Assembly (NCBI GenBank): GCA_900315675.1
Contig: OMZY01000002.1
Coordinates: forward strand, 186,001 to 250,000
Direction of reading: 5' to 3'
Length of the DNA: 64,000 bases
From: an uncultured Eubacteriales bacterium
GTDB taxonomy: Bacteria > Bacillota > Clostridia > Christensenellales > Aristaeellaceae
Shown here: positions 42,701-52,133 of the stretch, one piece after another
Position numbering within the stretch: the first letter of the stretch is position 1
Layout of the letters: each line of letters begins with the position of its first letter
The notes under the pieces: model-generated
Told to the model about the DNA's origin: nothing
Databases searched by the model: none
Seen by the model: the letters and a program-made list of their open reading frames with translations, nothing else
Position numbers and translations under genes: made by a program

Positions 42701-44066
42701 GCTCCGCTTCCGGCAGAATATCCTCTTTAACTTCAGCTGTTGGCAGGTCCTCCAGCCGGACCAGTTTCTGCATCCACTCCGTATAGGGATGCTCCTGGGC
42801 AAAGCGGGTCTTCAGGGCCTCGCTTTCCGTCAGCCGGCCTGTCTTCAGATCTGCTTCCAGCACGTCTCCGGCTTTCAGCTTCCAGCGCCGCAGAATATGG
42901 GCATTTTCTTCAAACAGCACGCCTGCCTCGGAGGTCAGGATCAACCGCCGGTCATCCGTCAGTGCGCAGCGCAGCGGGCGCAGGCCGTTCCGGTCCAGGG
43001 ACGCGCACACTGTGTCGCCGTCGGAATACAGGATTGCCGCGGGGCCGTCCCAGGGCTCCATCATTGTGGCATAGTAGCGGTACAGATCCCGCCAGGCTGT
43101 TTCTTTCTTCAGCCCCTGCCAGGGTTCCGGCAGCAGAATCATTCCGGCCAGCGGCAGCGGGAATCCGTTCATCGCCAGGAACTCCAGGGTATTATCCAGC
43201 ATCTGGCTGTCGCTTCCGTCCGGATCAACCACCGGCAGTACGCGCTTCATTTCCGCGCCCATCACGTCGGAACGCATGGTTTCTTCACGCGCCTTCATCC
43301 GGTCATGGTTGCCGCGGATGGTATTGATTTCCCCGTTATGCAGCAGCATCCGCTGGGGATGTGCCTTGCTCCAGGACGGGAAAGTATTGGTAGAAAAACG
43401 GGAGTGCACCATCGCCATACTGCTGGCATAGCGCACGTCCTGCAGATCGTCATAGAAAGAACGCAGCTGGTTCACCAGCATCATGCCCTTGTAGACGATC
43501 GTCCGGCTGGACAGGGAGCATACATATGCGTCCGTGTCCTGGTGTTCAAAAACCCGCCGTAATATAAAAAGCCGCCGGTCAAAGTCCTGACCGGCACCGG
43601 TCTCCTTCGGCCTTTTTAAAAAGCACTGTCGGATGCACGGCATCGTCCGCCGTGCTCCTGCGCCCAGCTGGGCCGGGTGGCAGGGTACCTCCCGCCACCC
43701 GAGCACCTGAATCCCCTCGGATTCCGCCAGCTGTTCAAAGATTCTTGCTGTATTCTGAGCTCCGACTTCATCCTCCGGCAGGAAGAACATACCCACGCCG
43801 TAATCTCCGGGGTTGCCCAGGGCGATTCCTTCTTCCCTGGCCCAGGCGGCAAACAGGGTATGGGGCAGCTGAGTCATAATGCCCACGCCGTCTCCGGTAG
43901 TTCCTTCCGCATCGCTGCCCGCGCGGTGCGCCAGGCGTTCCACAATACACAGTGCCTGATCCACCGTCCGGTGGGTTGCCTTCGCGTTCAGATCCACCAC
44001 GGCGCCGACGCCGCAGCTGTCATGTTCCAATTCTTTATGATAAAGAGGATACTGTCGGTCAGTCAT
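39747..44066 (-). CDS. gltB: Glutamate synthase large subunit
   Basis: 1439 residues. The start at 44066 (GGAGGGAG upstream) puts the nucleophile Cys at residue 18 in EHDSCGVGAVV, so a short propeptide is removed. The glutaminase domain (about 18-420) is followed by the central and FMN domains (SGGEGGTGAAPMSS, about 1000-1015). The [3Fe-4S] cysteines are in MGCRMMRVCQLGTCPFG, spaced C-x5-C-x4-C. A C-terminal beta-helix (GxxxxYGATSGYAFVAG) closes the protein. It makes two glutamates from glutamine and 2-oxoglutarate with GltD. Confidence 0.97.
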   Translation of the reverse strand: MTDRQYPLYHKELEHDSCGVGAVVDLNAKATHRTVDQALCIVERLAHRAGSDAEGTTGDGVGIMTQLPHTLFAAWAREEGIALGNPGDYGVGMFFLPEDEVGAQNTARIFEQLAESEGIQVLGWREVPCHPAQLGAGARRTMPCIRQCFLKRPKETGAGQDFDRRLFILRRVFEHQDTDAYVCSLSSRTIVYKGMMLVNQLRSFYDDLQDVRYASSMAMVHSRFSTNTFPSWSKAHPQRMLLHNGEINTIRGNHDRMKAREETMRSDVMGAEMKRVLPVVDPDGSDSQMLDNTLEFLAMNGFPLPLAGMILLPEPWQGLKKETAWRDLYRYYATMMEPWDGPAAILYSDGDTVCASLDRNGLRPLRCALTDDRRLILTSEAGVLFEENAHILRRWKLKAGDVLEADLKTGRLTESEALKTRFAQEHPYTEWMQKLVRLEDLPTAEVKEDILPEAEREKLCKAFHYTWEDVQDIVLPMAAKGTEPIVSMGADVPVAALSKTHPSLYDYFRQRFAQVTNPPIDALREEVKTDCSIYVGDDGNLLSREAGNSAVLELPSPVLTEEELQRIREMDHPDFSVRTVSLLYDKKGSLRDALEHFFAVCDQACRDHINILILSDQGVGPDAIAIPSLLAVSALEQHLIGKKKRTAVSVILESGEPRDVHQLAMLIGFGARAVNPYLAHACVRALCADGQIDKTPEEAIRDYNKALTAGVLKIASKMGVSVLQAYQSAQLFEAVGLDQGLVKTYFTNTPCSLGGTDLNRIEADSRYHHEAAFAAAGAEGLVSEGKHKYRRGEAAEEHLYAPETIHLLQQAVWTDDRAAFDKYAARIENEGPRTIRSMLSFNYDSCRPVPLEEVEAASEIVKRFRTGAMSYGSISQEAHECMAKAMNHLGGRSNSGEGGELPERFGTDLNSAIKQVASGRFGVTREYLLSAKEIQIKMAQGAKPGEGGHLPGAKVTDSVAKTRCSTPGISLISPPPHHDIYSIEDLAELIYDLQCANEDAKITVKLVSSAGVGTIASGVAKAGAGGILISGGEGGTGAAPMSSVHHAGLPWEIGLAEAHQVLCRNRLRQTVTLETDGKLMTGHDVMVALLLGAEQFGFATAPLVTMGCRMMRVCQLGTCPFGIATQNPELRKRFKGKPEYVERFMLFIAEQMREIMAKLGARTVDELVGRSDLLVMKDDAAMDLSDLTGFARNTHFQPAAKFDFHLAERADVRLYQDHVHLMTTDRAFGTMLKGNRHIQAQGCGGQSFGAFLPHGQEITLYGVANDYLGKGLSGGTLAVCPPADSIWKKEDTLIGNVALYGATSGYAFVAGMAGERFAVRNSGAWAVVEGVGDHGCEYMTGGRVAVLGPVGDNFAAGMSGGVAWVLDEDGQLQNRLNTGHVKLYEVSAQQADELNRLLEMHVKATGSEKAREILEHFSDYLPKFKAVISDEYLAWLSQG

Positions 44067-44098
44067 CTTAACTCCCTCCGGAAGGATGGGAGTTGAGA

Positions 44099-44167
44099 AC
44101 TCTACACTCTCAACTCTGCACTCTTCACTCTTCACTCAGACTTGTCGAGAATTTGCTGAGCAAATTC
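44099..44167 (-). repeat. Palindrome in the last ANTAR codons and heptad repeat after its stop
   Basis: GAATTTGC/GCAAATTC (44149-44167) lies about five codons before the stop. From the stop the coding strand reads TGAAGAG, TGAAGAG, TGCAGAG, TTGAGAG, TGTAGAG: a strict 7-bp period (44099-44136). Confidence 0.78.
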
Positions 44168-44656
44168 CGCCATCTTCATGCCGTGGTTCATGGCGTACTG
44201 CTGCATTGCGCGGTGCGCTTCCGGTTCGGTCAGTCCTTTCTGTTTCATCAGGACAGCCTTTGCCCGGTCCACTATATCCTTGCTTTCCCCTGTCCGATGG
44301 GGCAGCTTCATCCGATGCAGCTGTGACAGCATCTCCACCGCGCCGATCACAGCCTGTCCGGAAGCCGGCATCGCCAGCCGGAAAATGTTCGGCGATTCGA
44401 TGTTGTCCAGCACCGCCTGTTTGGCAATCAGCAGAATCTGGATACTGTCCTTATAGTCCCACATCAGTTCATCCGGTTTACAATCCGGAGTGAAACCGAT
44501 CATAACCACAACACAATCTTCGCTTTCGCTCAGTGCCCGGCGCAGCTCACTGCCTGATGAGCAGCTTCGGAACACCTGCAATCCGGAGGAGGCAAGAAGC
44601 CTGACGAGCTTTGAACGGCTGTCTTCCGACTGGCTGACAACAACGATCCTGGCCAC
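44132..44656 (-). CDS. ANTAR-domain RNA-binding antiterminator with pseudo-receiver (NitR-like)
   Basis: 174 residues. Residues 1-115 have a CheY-like receiver layout (ARIVVVSQSEDSRSKLVRLL, LLIAKQ with the conserved Lys), but the phosphoacceptor strand reads CVVVMIGF with no Asp, so it is not phosphorylated in the usual way. Residues about 118-172 are the ANTAR three-helix domain: VDRAKAVLMKQKGLTEPEAH, then RAMQQYAMNHGMKMAEFAQQ. ANTAR proteins bind hairpins in leader RNA and prevent termination. Position between glnA and gltB matches NitR of clostridia, so nitrogen-controlled antitermination is the likely role (inference). RBS GGAGGTGG. Confidence 0.92.
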   Translation of the reverse strand: MARIVVVSQSEDSRSKLVRLLASSGLQVFRSCSSGSELRRALSESEDCVVVMIGFTPDCKPDELMWDYKDSIQILLIAKQAVLDNIESPNIFRLAMPASGQAVIGAVEMLSQLHRMKLPHRTGESKDIVDRAKAVLMKQKGLTEPEAHRAMQQYAMNHGMKMAEFAQQILDKSE

Positions 44657-44673
44657 GGTTCCACCTCCATTAA

Positions 44674-44820
44674 TCTAATTCACAATTCATGATTCACAAT
44701 GCTTATTTTGATATAGTTCGCCCTATGTTCCCGGTGCTCTCAGAACCCTTTTCTTTTGTGTTCTGAAAGCATCCGGCAACATGCGGAACCTTTATTTCAT
44801 TGTGCATTATGCATTGTGCA

Positions 44821-44823
<3 letters not shown>
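44674..44823 (-). repeat. glnA-ANTAR gap with two heptad repeats
   Basis: After the glnA stop the coding strand reads TAATGCACAATGCATAATGCA-type units (44794-44823, units TGCACAA and TGCATAA). Before the ANTAR RBS a second block has AATTGTGA/AATCATG-type units (44674-44702). Between them a CAGAAC/GTTCTG pair (about 44740-44766) can form a weak hairpin without a U-run. Confidence 0.65.
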
Positions 44824-46152
<1,329 letters not shown>

Positions 46153-46177
46153 AATACTGACCCCCTCAGCGTCATAA

Positions 46178-46262
46178 TAAAAGAAAGAGAGCAAGGTGCA
46201 TCGTCAGCACGACACCCTTGCCCTGATGCGCGTATCCTATCACCGGTCCGGAAAGCTGTCAA
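46178..46262 (-). promoter_or_regulatory. glnA promoter with promoter-proximal hairpin/U-run
   Basis: On the minus strand TTGACA (46257-46262), 17 bp, TAGGAT (46234-46239) with an upstream TGA. Starting about 12 bp later is an imperfect hairpin, GCAAGGGTGTCGT with ACGATGCACCTTGC (46191-46221), followed by TCTCTTTCTTTT. The RBS is further down near 46165. Same architecture as amt, purF and dapL. Confidence 0.72.
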
Positions 46263-46271
46263 TCCCCCGGA

Positions 46272-46290
46272 TTGTATTCCCTTTGTATTC
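46272..46290. promoter_or_regulatory. Direct repeats between the divergent glnA and dapL promoters
   Basis: TTGTATTC occurs at 46272-46279 and 46283-46290, an 11-bp period (same face of the helix), between the two -35 hexamers. A regulator binding here could control both directions. Confidence 0.4.
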
Positions 46291-46315
46291 GCTGTTTCCT
46301 TTCTCTGTTTCTTCC

Positions 46316-46395
46316 TTGACAAGGCTTTCACGGAATGATACCATACCTCCCAACAAGGCAAAGGCGTCCTGCTTCAGGATGCCTTGCCTTTTTTT
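46316..46395 (+). promoter_or_regulatory. dapL-asnB promoter with promoter-proximal hairpin/U-run
   Basis: TTGACA (46316-46321), 17 bp, TACCAT (46339-46344) with an upstream TGA. Ten bp later AAGGCAAAGGCGTCCTG (46355-46371) pairs with CAGGATGCCTTGCCTT (46375-46390) with one bulged A and one G-U, then TTTTTTT. The RBS GGAGGTGATC comes 11 nt after. GGCAAAGGCGTCCT is shared with the purF leader. Confidence 0.78.
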
Positions 46396-46418
46396 CTAGT
46401 TCTATTGGAGGTGATCCC

Positions 46419-47606
46419 ATGCTGACACCAAACCTCAGCTACGCGAATCTGAAAGAATCCTATCTTTTCTATCATATTGCCCAGAAGACCAAGGCCTATC
46501 TGGCAGAGCATCCGGGAACCCATCTTTACCGGATGGGCATCGGGGATGTTTCCCTGCCGCTGGTTCCCGCGGTCATTAAGGCACTGCATGAGGGTGTGGA
46601 TGATCAGAGTGTAAAGGATCGCTTCCATGGCTATATGCCGGAGTGCGGCGCACCCTCCCTCCGGGAGACCATCGCAAAGCACTATGAAAAGCGGGATGTT
46701 TTCCTTTCTCCTGAGGAAGTTTTCGTTTCCAGCGGCGCCAGTGATGAACTGGGCGACCTGCTGGACCTCTTTGACCGGTCAAACAAGGCTTTGATCATGG
46801 AGCCGGCCTATCCCGCCTATGTGGACGCCAACACCATGGCCGGCCGGGAGATTATTCATCTTCCCTCTGGCCCGGATAATCATTTCCTGCCCCTGCCGAA
46901 GCCGGGGCTGGATGCGGATCTGATCTATCTGTGCTCCCCGAACAATCCCACCGGTGCCGCTTACAACCGGGAACAGCTGACCCAGTGGGTCAACTGGGCC
47001 AATGAACGCGGTGCGGTGATCCTCTTCGATGCCGCCTATGAAGCCTTTATAGAAGAAGATCTTCCCCACAGCATTTTTGAGATTCCCGGTGCGGAAACCT
47101 GTGCCATCGAGATCTGCTCCCTGTCCAAGACCGCCGGTTTCACCGGCACCCGCCTCGGCTACACGGTCATTCCGAAGGCGCTGGAACGCTGCGGCATGAA
47201 TCTCAATGCCATGTGGGTCCGGAACCGCACCACCAAGACCAACGGCGTTTCCTATATCCTGCAGCACGGCGGTGCCGCCGTCTTCACGGATGAAGGCCAG
47301 AAACAGATCCATGACAACATCCGGATTTATAAGGAAAACGCCCGGGTACTCATGGCTGCGCTGGACAAAGCCGGCGTCCGTTACTGGGGAGGCAAAAACG
47401 CGCCCTATATCTGGATGCAGTGTCCCGGCGGCATGGGCAGCTGGGAATTCTTCGATAAGCTGCTCAATGAAATCCAGGTTGTCGGCACTCCCGGTGAGGG
47501 CTTCGGTGCCTGCGGTGAAGGCTTCTTCCGCTTCTCCACCTTCGGCGATCCCGCCGATACCCGTGAAGCCGCCGATCGCCTTCTGGCTCTGCTCCTGAAG
47601 CCCTGA
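46419..47606 (+). CDS. dapL: LL-diaminopimelate aminotransferase-like PLP enzyme
   Basis: 395 residues, fold-type I aminotransferase. DapL-type features: YRMGIGDVSLPLVPAVIKAL near the N-terminus, GYMPECGAPSLRETI, and the PLP lysine in SLSKTAGFTGTRLGY (about 233-247). SPNNPTGAAY is the cofactor Asn region. DapL makes LL-diaminopimelate from tetrahydrodipicolinate with glutamate as amino donor. A related glutamate-family aminotransferase is the alternative. Start at 46419 after a perfect GGAGGTGATC. Its nitrogen-type leader and asnB downstream link it to glutamine supply. Confidence 0.85.
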   Translation: MLTPNLSYANLKESYLFYHIAQKTKAYLAEHPGTHLYRMGIGDVSLPLVPAVIKALHEGVDDQSVKDRFHGYMPECGAPSLRETIAKHYEKRDVFLSPEEVFVSSGASDELGDLLDLFDRSNKALIMEPAYPAYVDANTMAGREIIHLPSGPDNHFLPLPKPGLDADLIYLCSPNNPTGAAYNREQLTQWVNWANERGAVILFDAAYEAFIEEDLPHSIFEIPGAETCAIEICSLSKTAGFTGTRLGYTVIPKALERCGMNLNAMWVRNRTTKTNGVSYILQHGGAAVFTDEGQKQIHDNIRIYKENARVLMAALDKAGVRYWGGKNAPYIWMQCPGGMGSWEFFDKLLNEIQVVGTPGEGFGACGEGFFRFSTFGDPADTREAADRLLALLLKP

Positions 47607-47623
47607 TTCCGGATATCAGCTTT

Positions 47624-47650
47624 CTGCATCCGGCACCCTGCCGGACGCAG
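47624..47650 (+). other. Hairpin between dapL and asnB
   Basis: CTGCATCCGGC/GCCGGACGCAG with one mismatch, loop accct, followed by GGAAAAAAG and no T-run. Likely a processing or stability element, not a terminator. Confidence 0.45.
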
Positions 47651-47665
47651 GGAAAAAAGTAACTA

Positions 47666-47700
47666 TCATTATTAATTATGCATTATTAATTATGAATTGG
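47666..47700 (+). repeat. Heptad repeat directly upstream of asnB
   Basis: ATTATTA, ATTATGC, ATTATTA, ATTATGA, ATTGGAG: 7-bp period. The last unit supplies the GGAG ribosome binding site of asnB. Confidence 0.7.
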
Positions 47701-47711
47701 AGCGAAGCGAC

Positions 47712-49292
47712 ATGTGTTCTATCTTCGGTACCATCGGTTCCCGCTTTCCCCGGGACCTGGTTAAAACCTGTTTTGACCGGACCATCTCCCGCGGTCCGGA
47801 TATGAGCCGCCTGGTGGATATCCCCGGCGGCATCCTTGGTTTTCACCGTCTGGCCATCATGGGTCTGCATGAAGAAGGCATGCAGCCCTTCCGCCTGGAT
47901 GACGACTATGTGGTCTGCAACGGTGAACTGTACGGTTTCCGTCCCCTGCGGGCCCGTCTGATGGAAACCTATGACCTGAAAAGCGAGTGCGACTGTGAAA
48001 TCCTGCTTCCGCTGTACCGGGAGTACGGTGTGGAAATGTTCAAAACCCTGGACGCGGAATTTGCCCTGATCCTCTGGGACGGAAAACAGCAGAAACTGAT
48101 CGCCGCCCGTGATCCCATCGGGATCCGCCCGCTTTACTACGGGGAAGTCCGGGGCGGCGGTATCGCCTTTGCCAGCGAGCCGAAGAACCTGATCGGCATG
48201 TGCGATACCATCCTGCCCTTCCCGCCCGGCCATTACTGGATTGACGGAGAATTCGTCCAGTACGCCGATCCGGCCTATGTGGGATATTTCACCATGAAAA
48301 CAGAGGAGGAAGTCTGTCCCAAGCTGCGCCGCCTGCTCATGGACGGCGTGGAGAAACGCCTGGACGCGGACGCGCCGGTCGGTTTCCTGCTTTCCGGCGG
48401 TCTGGATTCCTCCCTGGTCTGCGCGATTGCACAGAAGATGCTGGATAAACCGATCCGCACCTTTGCCATCGGTATGGATATTGACGCCATTGACCTGAAA
48501 TATGCCCGAATGGTCGCGGATTATATCGGCAGCGAGCATACGGAAGTCATCATCAGCGAAAAAGATGTTCTGGATGCCCTGCCCACCGTGGTGGAACTGC
48601 TCGGCACCTGGGATATCACCACCATCCGCGCTTCCATCGGCATGTATCTGGTCTGCAAATGGATTCATGAAAACACGGATGTCCGGGTACTCCTGACCGG
48701 TGAAATATCCGATGAGCTCTTCGGTTATAAGTACACGGATTTTGCGCCCTCCGCCGCCGCCTTCCAGGAGGAAGCGGAAAAGCGGATTCGTGAACTGCAT
48801 GTCTACGACGTGCTCCGGGCGGACCGCTGCATCTCCGTCAACTCCCTGGAAGCCCGGGTTCCCTTCGGTGATCTGAAGTTCGTGCGCTATGCCATGAGTA
48901 TTGATCCGGAGCTGAAGATGAACAACCACAACATGGGCAAGTACCTGATCCGCAAAGCTTTCGCGGATGATCATATCCTGCCGGATGAAATTCTCTGGCG
49001 CCAGAAGGCTGCTTTTTCCGATGCCGTAGGCCACAGCATGGTGGATGACCTGAAAGCGCTGGCGGAAAGGACCTACACCGATCAGGAGTTTGAGGAAAAG
49101 GCCGCGAAATACGATTACTGCCGGCCCTTCACCAAGGAGAGTCTCCTCTACCGGGAACTGTTTGAGCAGTACTATCCCGGCCAGGCCCGTATGATTCCCG
49201 ATTTCTGGATGCCAAACAAAACCTGGCCCGGCTGCAATGTCAATGATCCTTCTGCCAGGGTGCTTTCCAATTATGGCGCCAGCGCCATTTAA
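47712..49292 (+). CDS. asnB: Asparagine synthase (glutamine-hydrolysing)
   Basis: 526 residues. The start at 47712 is fixed by MCSIFGTIG: the Cys after the initiator Met is the glutaminase nucleophile. An upstream in-frame TTG would block it. Glutaminase landmarks: SRGPDMS, GFHRLAIMG and VCNGELYG. The synthetase domain has the PP-loop LLSGGLDSSLV (about 226-236) and LLTGEISDELFGY. Ammonia from glutamine is used to amidate aspartate. RBS GGAG lies in the repeat just upstream. Confidence 0.95.
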   Translation: MCSIFGTIGSRFPRDLVKTCFDRTISRGPDMSRLVDIPGGILGFHRLAIMGLHEEGMQPFRLDDDYVVCNGELYGFRPLRARLMETYDLKSECDCEILLPLYREYGVEMFKTLDAEFALILWDGKQQKLIAARDPIGIRPLYYGEVRGGGIAFASEPKNLIGMCDTILPFPPGHYWIDGEFVQYADPAYVGYFTMKTEEEVCPKLRRLLMDGVEKRLDADAPVGFLLSGGLDSSLVCAIAQKMLDKPIRTFAIGMDIDAIDLKYARMVADYIGSEHTEVIISEKDVLDALPTVVELLGTWDITTIRASIGMYLVCKWIHENTDVRVLLTGEISDELFGYKYTDFAPSAAAFQEEAEKRIRELHVYDVLRADRCISVNSLEARVPFGDLKFVRYAMSIDPELKMNNHNMGKYLIRKAFADDHILPDEILWRQKAAFSDAVGHSMVDDLKALAERTYTDQEFEEKAAKYDYCRPFTKESLLYRELFEQYYPGQARMIPDFWMPNKTWPGCNVNDPSARVLSNYGASAI

Positions 49293-49296
49293 TTGG
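49267..49296 (+). repeat. Palindrome straddling the asnB stop codon
   Basis: CCAATT + ATGGCG pairs with CGCCAT + AATTGG (49267-49278, 49283-49296; 2-nt bulge). The stop TAA at 49290-49292 is in the right arm. Confidence 0.65.
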
Positions 49297-49338
49297 AAAA
49301 GCCACTGGCAACTCTTAGCTTTTCACACTTCACTTCCC

Positions 49339-49364
49339 AAAGAGGCGGTCTCCGCCTCTTTGTC
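49339..49364 (+). terminator. Terminator after asnB
   Basis: Perfect 10-bp stem AAAGAGGCGG/CCGCCTCTTT (49339-49348, 49352-49361), short T-run. Confidence 0.75.
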
Positions 49365-49394
49365 ATTCCGTCTATATTAATTGTATAAATATAG

Positions 49395-49423
49395 TTGCAC
49401 AAATCATAAAATGCGTTCATAAT
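49395..49423 (+). promoter_or_regulatory. guaA promoter
   Basis: TTGCAC (49395-49400), 17 bp, CATAAT (49418-49423). No leader hairpin of the nitrogen type follows. Confidence 0.6.
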
Positions 49424-49430
49424 GTTCCGG

Positions 49431-49471
49431 AATTCATAATTGTGAATTATGAATTGTGAATTGTGAATTGC
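49431..49471 (+). repeat. Heptad repeat in the guaA leader
   Basis: AATTCAT, AATTGTG, AATTATG, AATTGTG, AATTGTG, AATTGCC: six 7-bp units ending 4 bp before TTTGGAGG. Confidence 0.8.
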
Positions 49472-49485
49472 CATTTGGAGGCTCT

Positions 49486-51030
49486 ATGCAGCAGAAAGAA
49501 CTCATCCTCATCCTGGACTTCGGCGGCCAGTATACCCAGCTGATTGCCCGCCGCGTTCGCGAATGCCATGTCTATTCCGAGGTTGTCCCGTGGAATATGC
49601 CTCTGGCGGACATCCTGGCCCGTAAACCGATCGGTATTATTCTTTCCGGTGGCCCTTCCAGTGTCCACGATGATAACGCGCCCCGGATTGATCCGGCCCT
49701 GTATGAAGCGGGGATCCCGGTCCTGGGAATCTGCTACGGTATGCAGCTGACAGCTCTGCTCCTCGGCGGCGCGGTTGAAAAAGCCAAAGAGCGGGAATAC
49801 GGCCGGGTAACGGTCCGGATGAAGGAACAGGCCGGGCTCTTCGGCGGCATGCAGGCTGCTTCCAACTGCTGGATGAGCCATACCTGGCAGGTCAGCGCCT
49901 GCCCGCCCGGCTTCCGGGTGATCGCGGAAACGGATAACTGCCCCGTTGCCGCCATGGTCAATGAGGATAAGAAAATCTGCTGTGTGCAGTTCCATCCGGA
50001 AGTGACTCATACTGAGGAAGGCACCATGCTGATCCGTAACTTCCTCTTCCGCTTCTGCGGCTGCTCCGGCGACTGGACCATGAGCGCCTACGCCGAGACC
50101 GCCATTAAGCAGATACGGGAAACTGTCGGGGAAGATGGCACCGTGCTGCTGGCTCTGTCCGGCGGCGTGGACTCCTCCGTTGTTGCCGCCCTGATCTATA
50201 AGGCTATCGGCAAGCGCCTCACCTGCGTTTTTGTGGACCACGGACTTCTCCGCAAAGGAGAAAGCGATCAGGTCTGCCATGTTTTCAGTCATCTCTTCCC
50301 GGTCCGTTTCATCCGTTCCGACGCCTCCGAGCGCTTCTTTACGGATCTGAAGGGTGTCACGGAGCCCGAGGAAAAACGGCACATCATCGGCCGGGATTTC
50401 ATCGAAGTCTTTAAGAAGGAAGCTGCCGCCCTCGGCAAACTAGACTATTTTGCCCAGGGTACCATCTATCCCGATGTGATCGAGAGCGGCCAGGGCACCA
50501 ATGCCGCCGTCATCAAGAGCCACCACAACGTGGGCGGCCTGCCCAAGGAGCTGGGTTTCACGGAACTCATTGAGCCCCTGCGTATGCTCTTCAAGGACGA
50601 AGTTCGCGCCCTGGGCGAAACCCTCGGCCTGCCCAAGGAACTGGTCTGGCGCCAGCCCTTCCCGGGTCCCGGCCTGGCCATTCGTATCATCGGGGAAGTT
50701 ACCCCGGAGAAAGCGGAAATCGTCCGTGAGAGTGATGCCATCTTCCGGGAAGAGATCGCTGCTGCTGGTCTCGACCGTCATGTCAATCAGTATTTCACCG
50801 TCCTGACCGGTATCCAGAGCGTCGGCGTCATGGGTGACGAGCGCACCTATGACTACACCATCGCCCTGCGGGCCGTCACCACCGACGACTTCATGACCGC
50901 CGACTGGGCGCGTCTCCCCTATGACCTCATTGCCCGGGTTTCTGCCCGCATTGTCAATGAGGTGCCGCATGCAAGTCGGGTTGTATTAGATGTGACCACC
51001 AAACCACCTGCAAGCATTGAATGGGAATAA
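49486..51030 (+). CDS. guaA: GMP synthase (glutamine-hydrolysing)
   Basis: 514 residues. It converts XMP to GMP. Class I glutaminase at 1-190: [19 protein letters not shown], nucleophile GICYGMQL (Cys about 84), [12 protein letters not shown]. The ATP-pyrophosphatase has the PP-loop [12 protein letters not shown] (about 222-233). The dimerisation domain ends in [11 protein letters not shown], the invariant C-terminus. The ATG at 49486 with TTGGAGG upstream is used; a longer frame starts in the heptad repeat. Confidence 0.98.
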   Translation: MQQKELILILDFGGQYTQLIARRVRECHVYSEVVPWNMPLADILARKPIGIILSGGPSSVHDDNAPRIDPALYEAGIPVLGICYGMQLTALLLGGAVEKAKEREYGRVTVRMKEQAGLFGGMQAASNCWMSHTWQVSACPPGFRVIAETDNCPVAAMVNEDKKICCVQFHPEVTHTEEGTMLIRNFLFRFCGCSGDWTMSAYAETAIKQIRETVGEDGTVLLALSGGVDSSVVAALIYKAIGKRLTCVFVDHGLLRKGESDQVCHVFSHLFPVRFIRSDASERFFTDLKGVTEPEEKRHIIGRDFIEVFKKEAAALGKLDYFAQGTIYPDVIESGQGTNAAVIKSHHNVGGLPKELGFTELIEPLRMLFKDEVRALGETLGLPKELVWRQPFPGPGLAIRIIGEVTPEKAEIVRESDAIFREEIAAAGLDRHVNQYFTVLTGIQSVGVMGDERTYDYTIALRAVTTDDFMTADWARLPYDLIARVSARIVNEVPHASRVVLDVTTKPPASIEWE

Positions 51031-51036
51031 TAAATA

Positions 51037-51077
51037 AAACCCCGGATCCTCTTATTTTTCAGAGGGATCCGGGGTTT
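51037..51077 (+). terminator. guaA terminator
   Basis: 13-bp stem AAACCCCGGATCC/GGATCCGGGGTTT (51037-51049, 51065-51077). Confidence 0.85.
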
Positions 51078-51277
51078 CATTTTGTCGAGTGACCAACCTT
51101 TGGACTACTTTTTCCCGGATTCATTATTTTCATTATCCATATTCTCAGATCGGCCGGAAGATACCAGAAGTCCAAAACAGAATAAGATGTCTGATCTTTT
51201 GTTTGTTTACATAAAGTTGAAGAGCCTGCCTTCCGGCAGGCTCTTCTGTAAAAAAAGGAGGTTGTGTCCTCTGGTCC
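51078..51277. other. Gap between guaA and the PHP gene with a 12-bp hairpin
   Basis: No gene. The hairpin GAAGAGCCTGCC/GGCAGGCTCTTC (51219-51230, 51235-51246) lies just past the PHP gene stop and probably ends that operon, although its U-run is poor. Nothing else is seen. Confidence 0.55.
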
Positions 51278-52114
51278 TCATTTTCCAAAGGGGTAGATGA
51301 TCTCAACCCCGTTCCGCTCGGCCATGGCGTACCCGAGCTCCATGTACTTTGTCAGGACCTCCGGATCATGGGCATCGGAGTTGATCACCGCCAGGACCCC
51401 ATGCCTGGCCGCCACCCGCCAGAATTCATCCAGCGGATACGGCCGCGGGCAGGAAAAACCGTTCGCAATGGCTTCCTCCGCGGAAGTATAACCGAGCTTG
51501 TTCGCGTTCTGCTCCTGTTTCAGCCATCCGCTTACGTTAATCTCCAGCGGCATTTTCAGCCGTGCCGCCGTCTCGCAGATCCTTTCCGCCGTTTCCTCGC
51601 AGTCCTCGTTCCAGGTATCGATGGACGCTCCGAAAAGATCCGGATGCGCGCCGAAGAAGAAATGGCCGCTCTCCAGCATCTGGGTATAGGCGTCCGCGTA
51701 GATCCGCAGCGCTTCCCGGTCCATGACGAAGCCGTTCCAGAAGCCCTGGGGCTTCCCCTTGTACATGTAAAAATGCACACTGCCGATCAGGTAGTCCATT
51801 TTCTTTTCTTCCCGGAGCATCCGGTAAAAATCGTCAAACTCCGGAAAATATTCGCATTCCAGTCCCAGCAGGATTTTCAGTTCCGGATAAGCCGCCTGGG
51901 CTTCCCGGACTTCGCGGATATAATCATCCAGCTCCGCGATGCCCATCCGGATCATGATCACCCGGTCATCCGGAAACGGCGTATGGTCCGTCATGCCAAG
52001 GACCCGGATTCCCTTCTCCTCCGCGGCCTTCGCGTAGTCAGCCGGAATCCCCCTGGCGTGTTTGCATCTGTGGGTATGGGTATGCAGGTTGACCGTTGTT
52101 ATTCTTTCACTCAT
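51278..52114 (-). CDS. PHP-domain phosphoesterase (histidinol-phosphatase-like)
   Basis: 278 residues. PHP metal-binding motifs: VNLHTHTHRCKHARG (about 8-22), GMTDHTPF (about 40-47), LGLECEYFP (about 83-91), IGSVHFY and VINSDAHDP near the C-terminus. The family includes HisK-type histidinol phosphatases and other sugar or nucleotide phosphoesterases. It sits 20 bp after a sugar permease gene, so a role on an imported phosphorylated compound is possible, and histidine synthesis is not supported by context. Substrate open. Confidence 0.88.
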   Translation of the reverse strand: MSERITTVNLHTHTHRCKHARGIPADYAKAAEEKGIRVLGMTDHTPFPDDRVIMIRMGIAELDDYIREVREAQAAYPELKILLGLECEYFPEFDDFYRMLREEKKMDYLIGSVHFYMYKGKPQGFWNGFVMDREALRIYADAYTQMLESGHFFFGAHPDLFGASIDTWNEDCEETAERICETAARLKMPLEINVSGWLKQEQNANKLGYTSAEEAIANGFSCPRPYPLDEFWRVAARHGVLAVINSDAHDPEVLTKYMELGYAMAERNGVEIIYPFGK

Positions 52115-52133
52115 TCTTTTTCACCTGTTCAGC

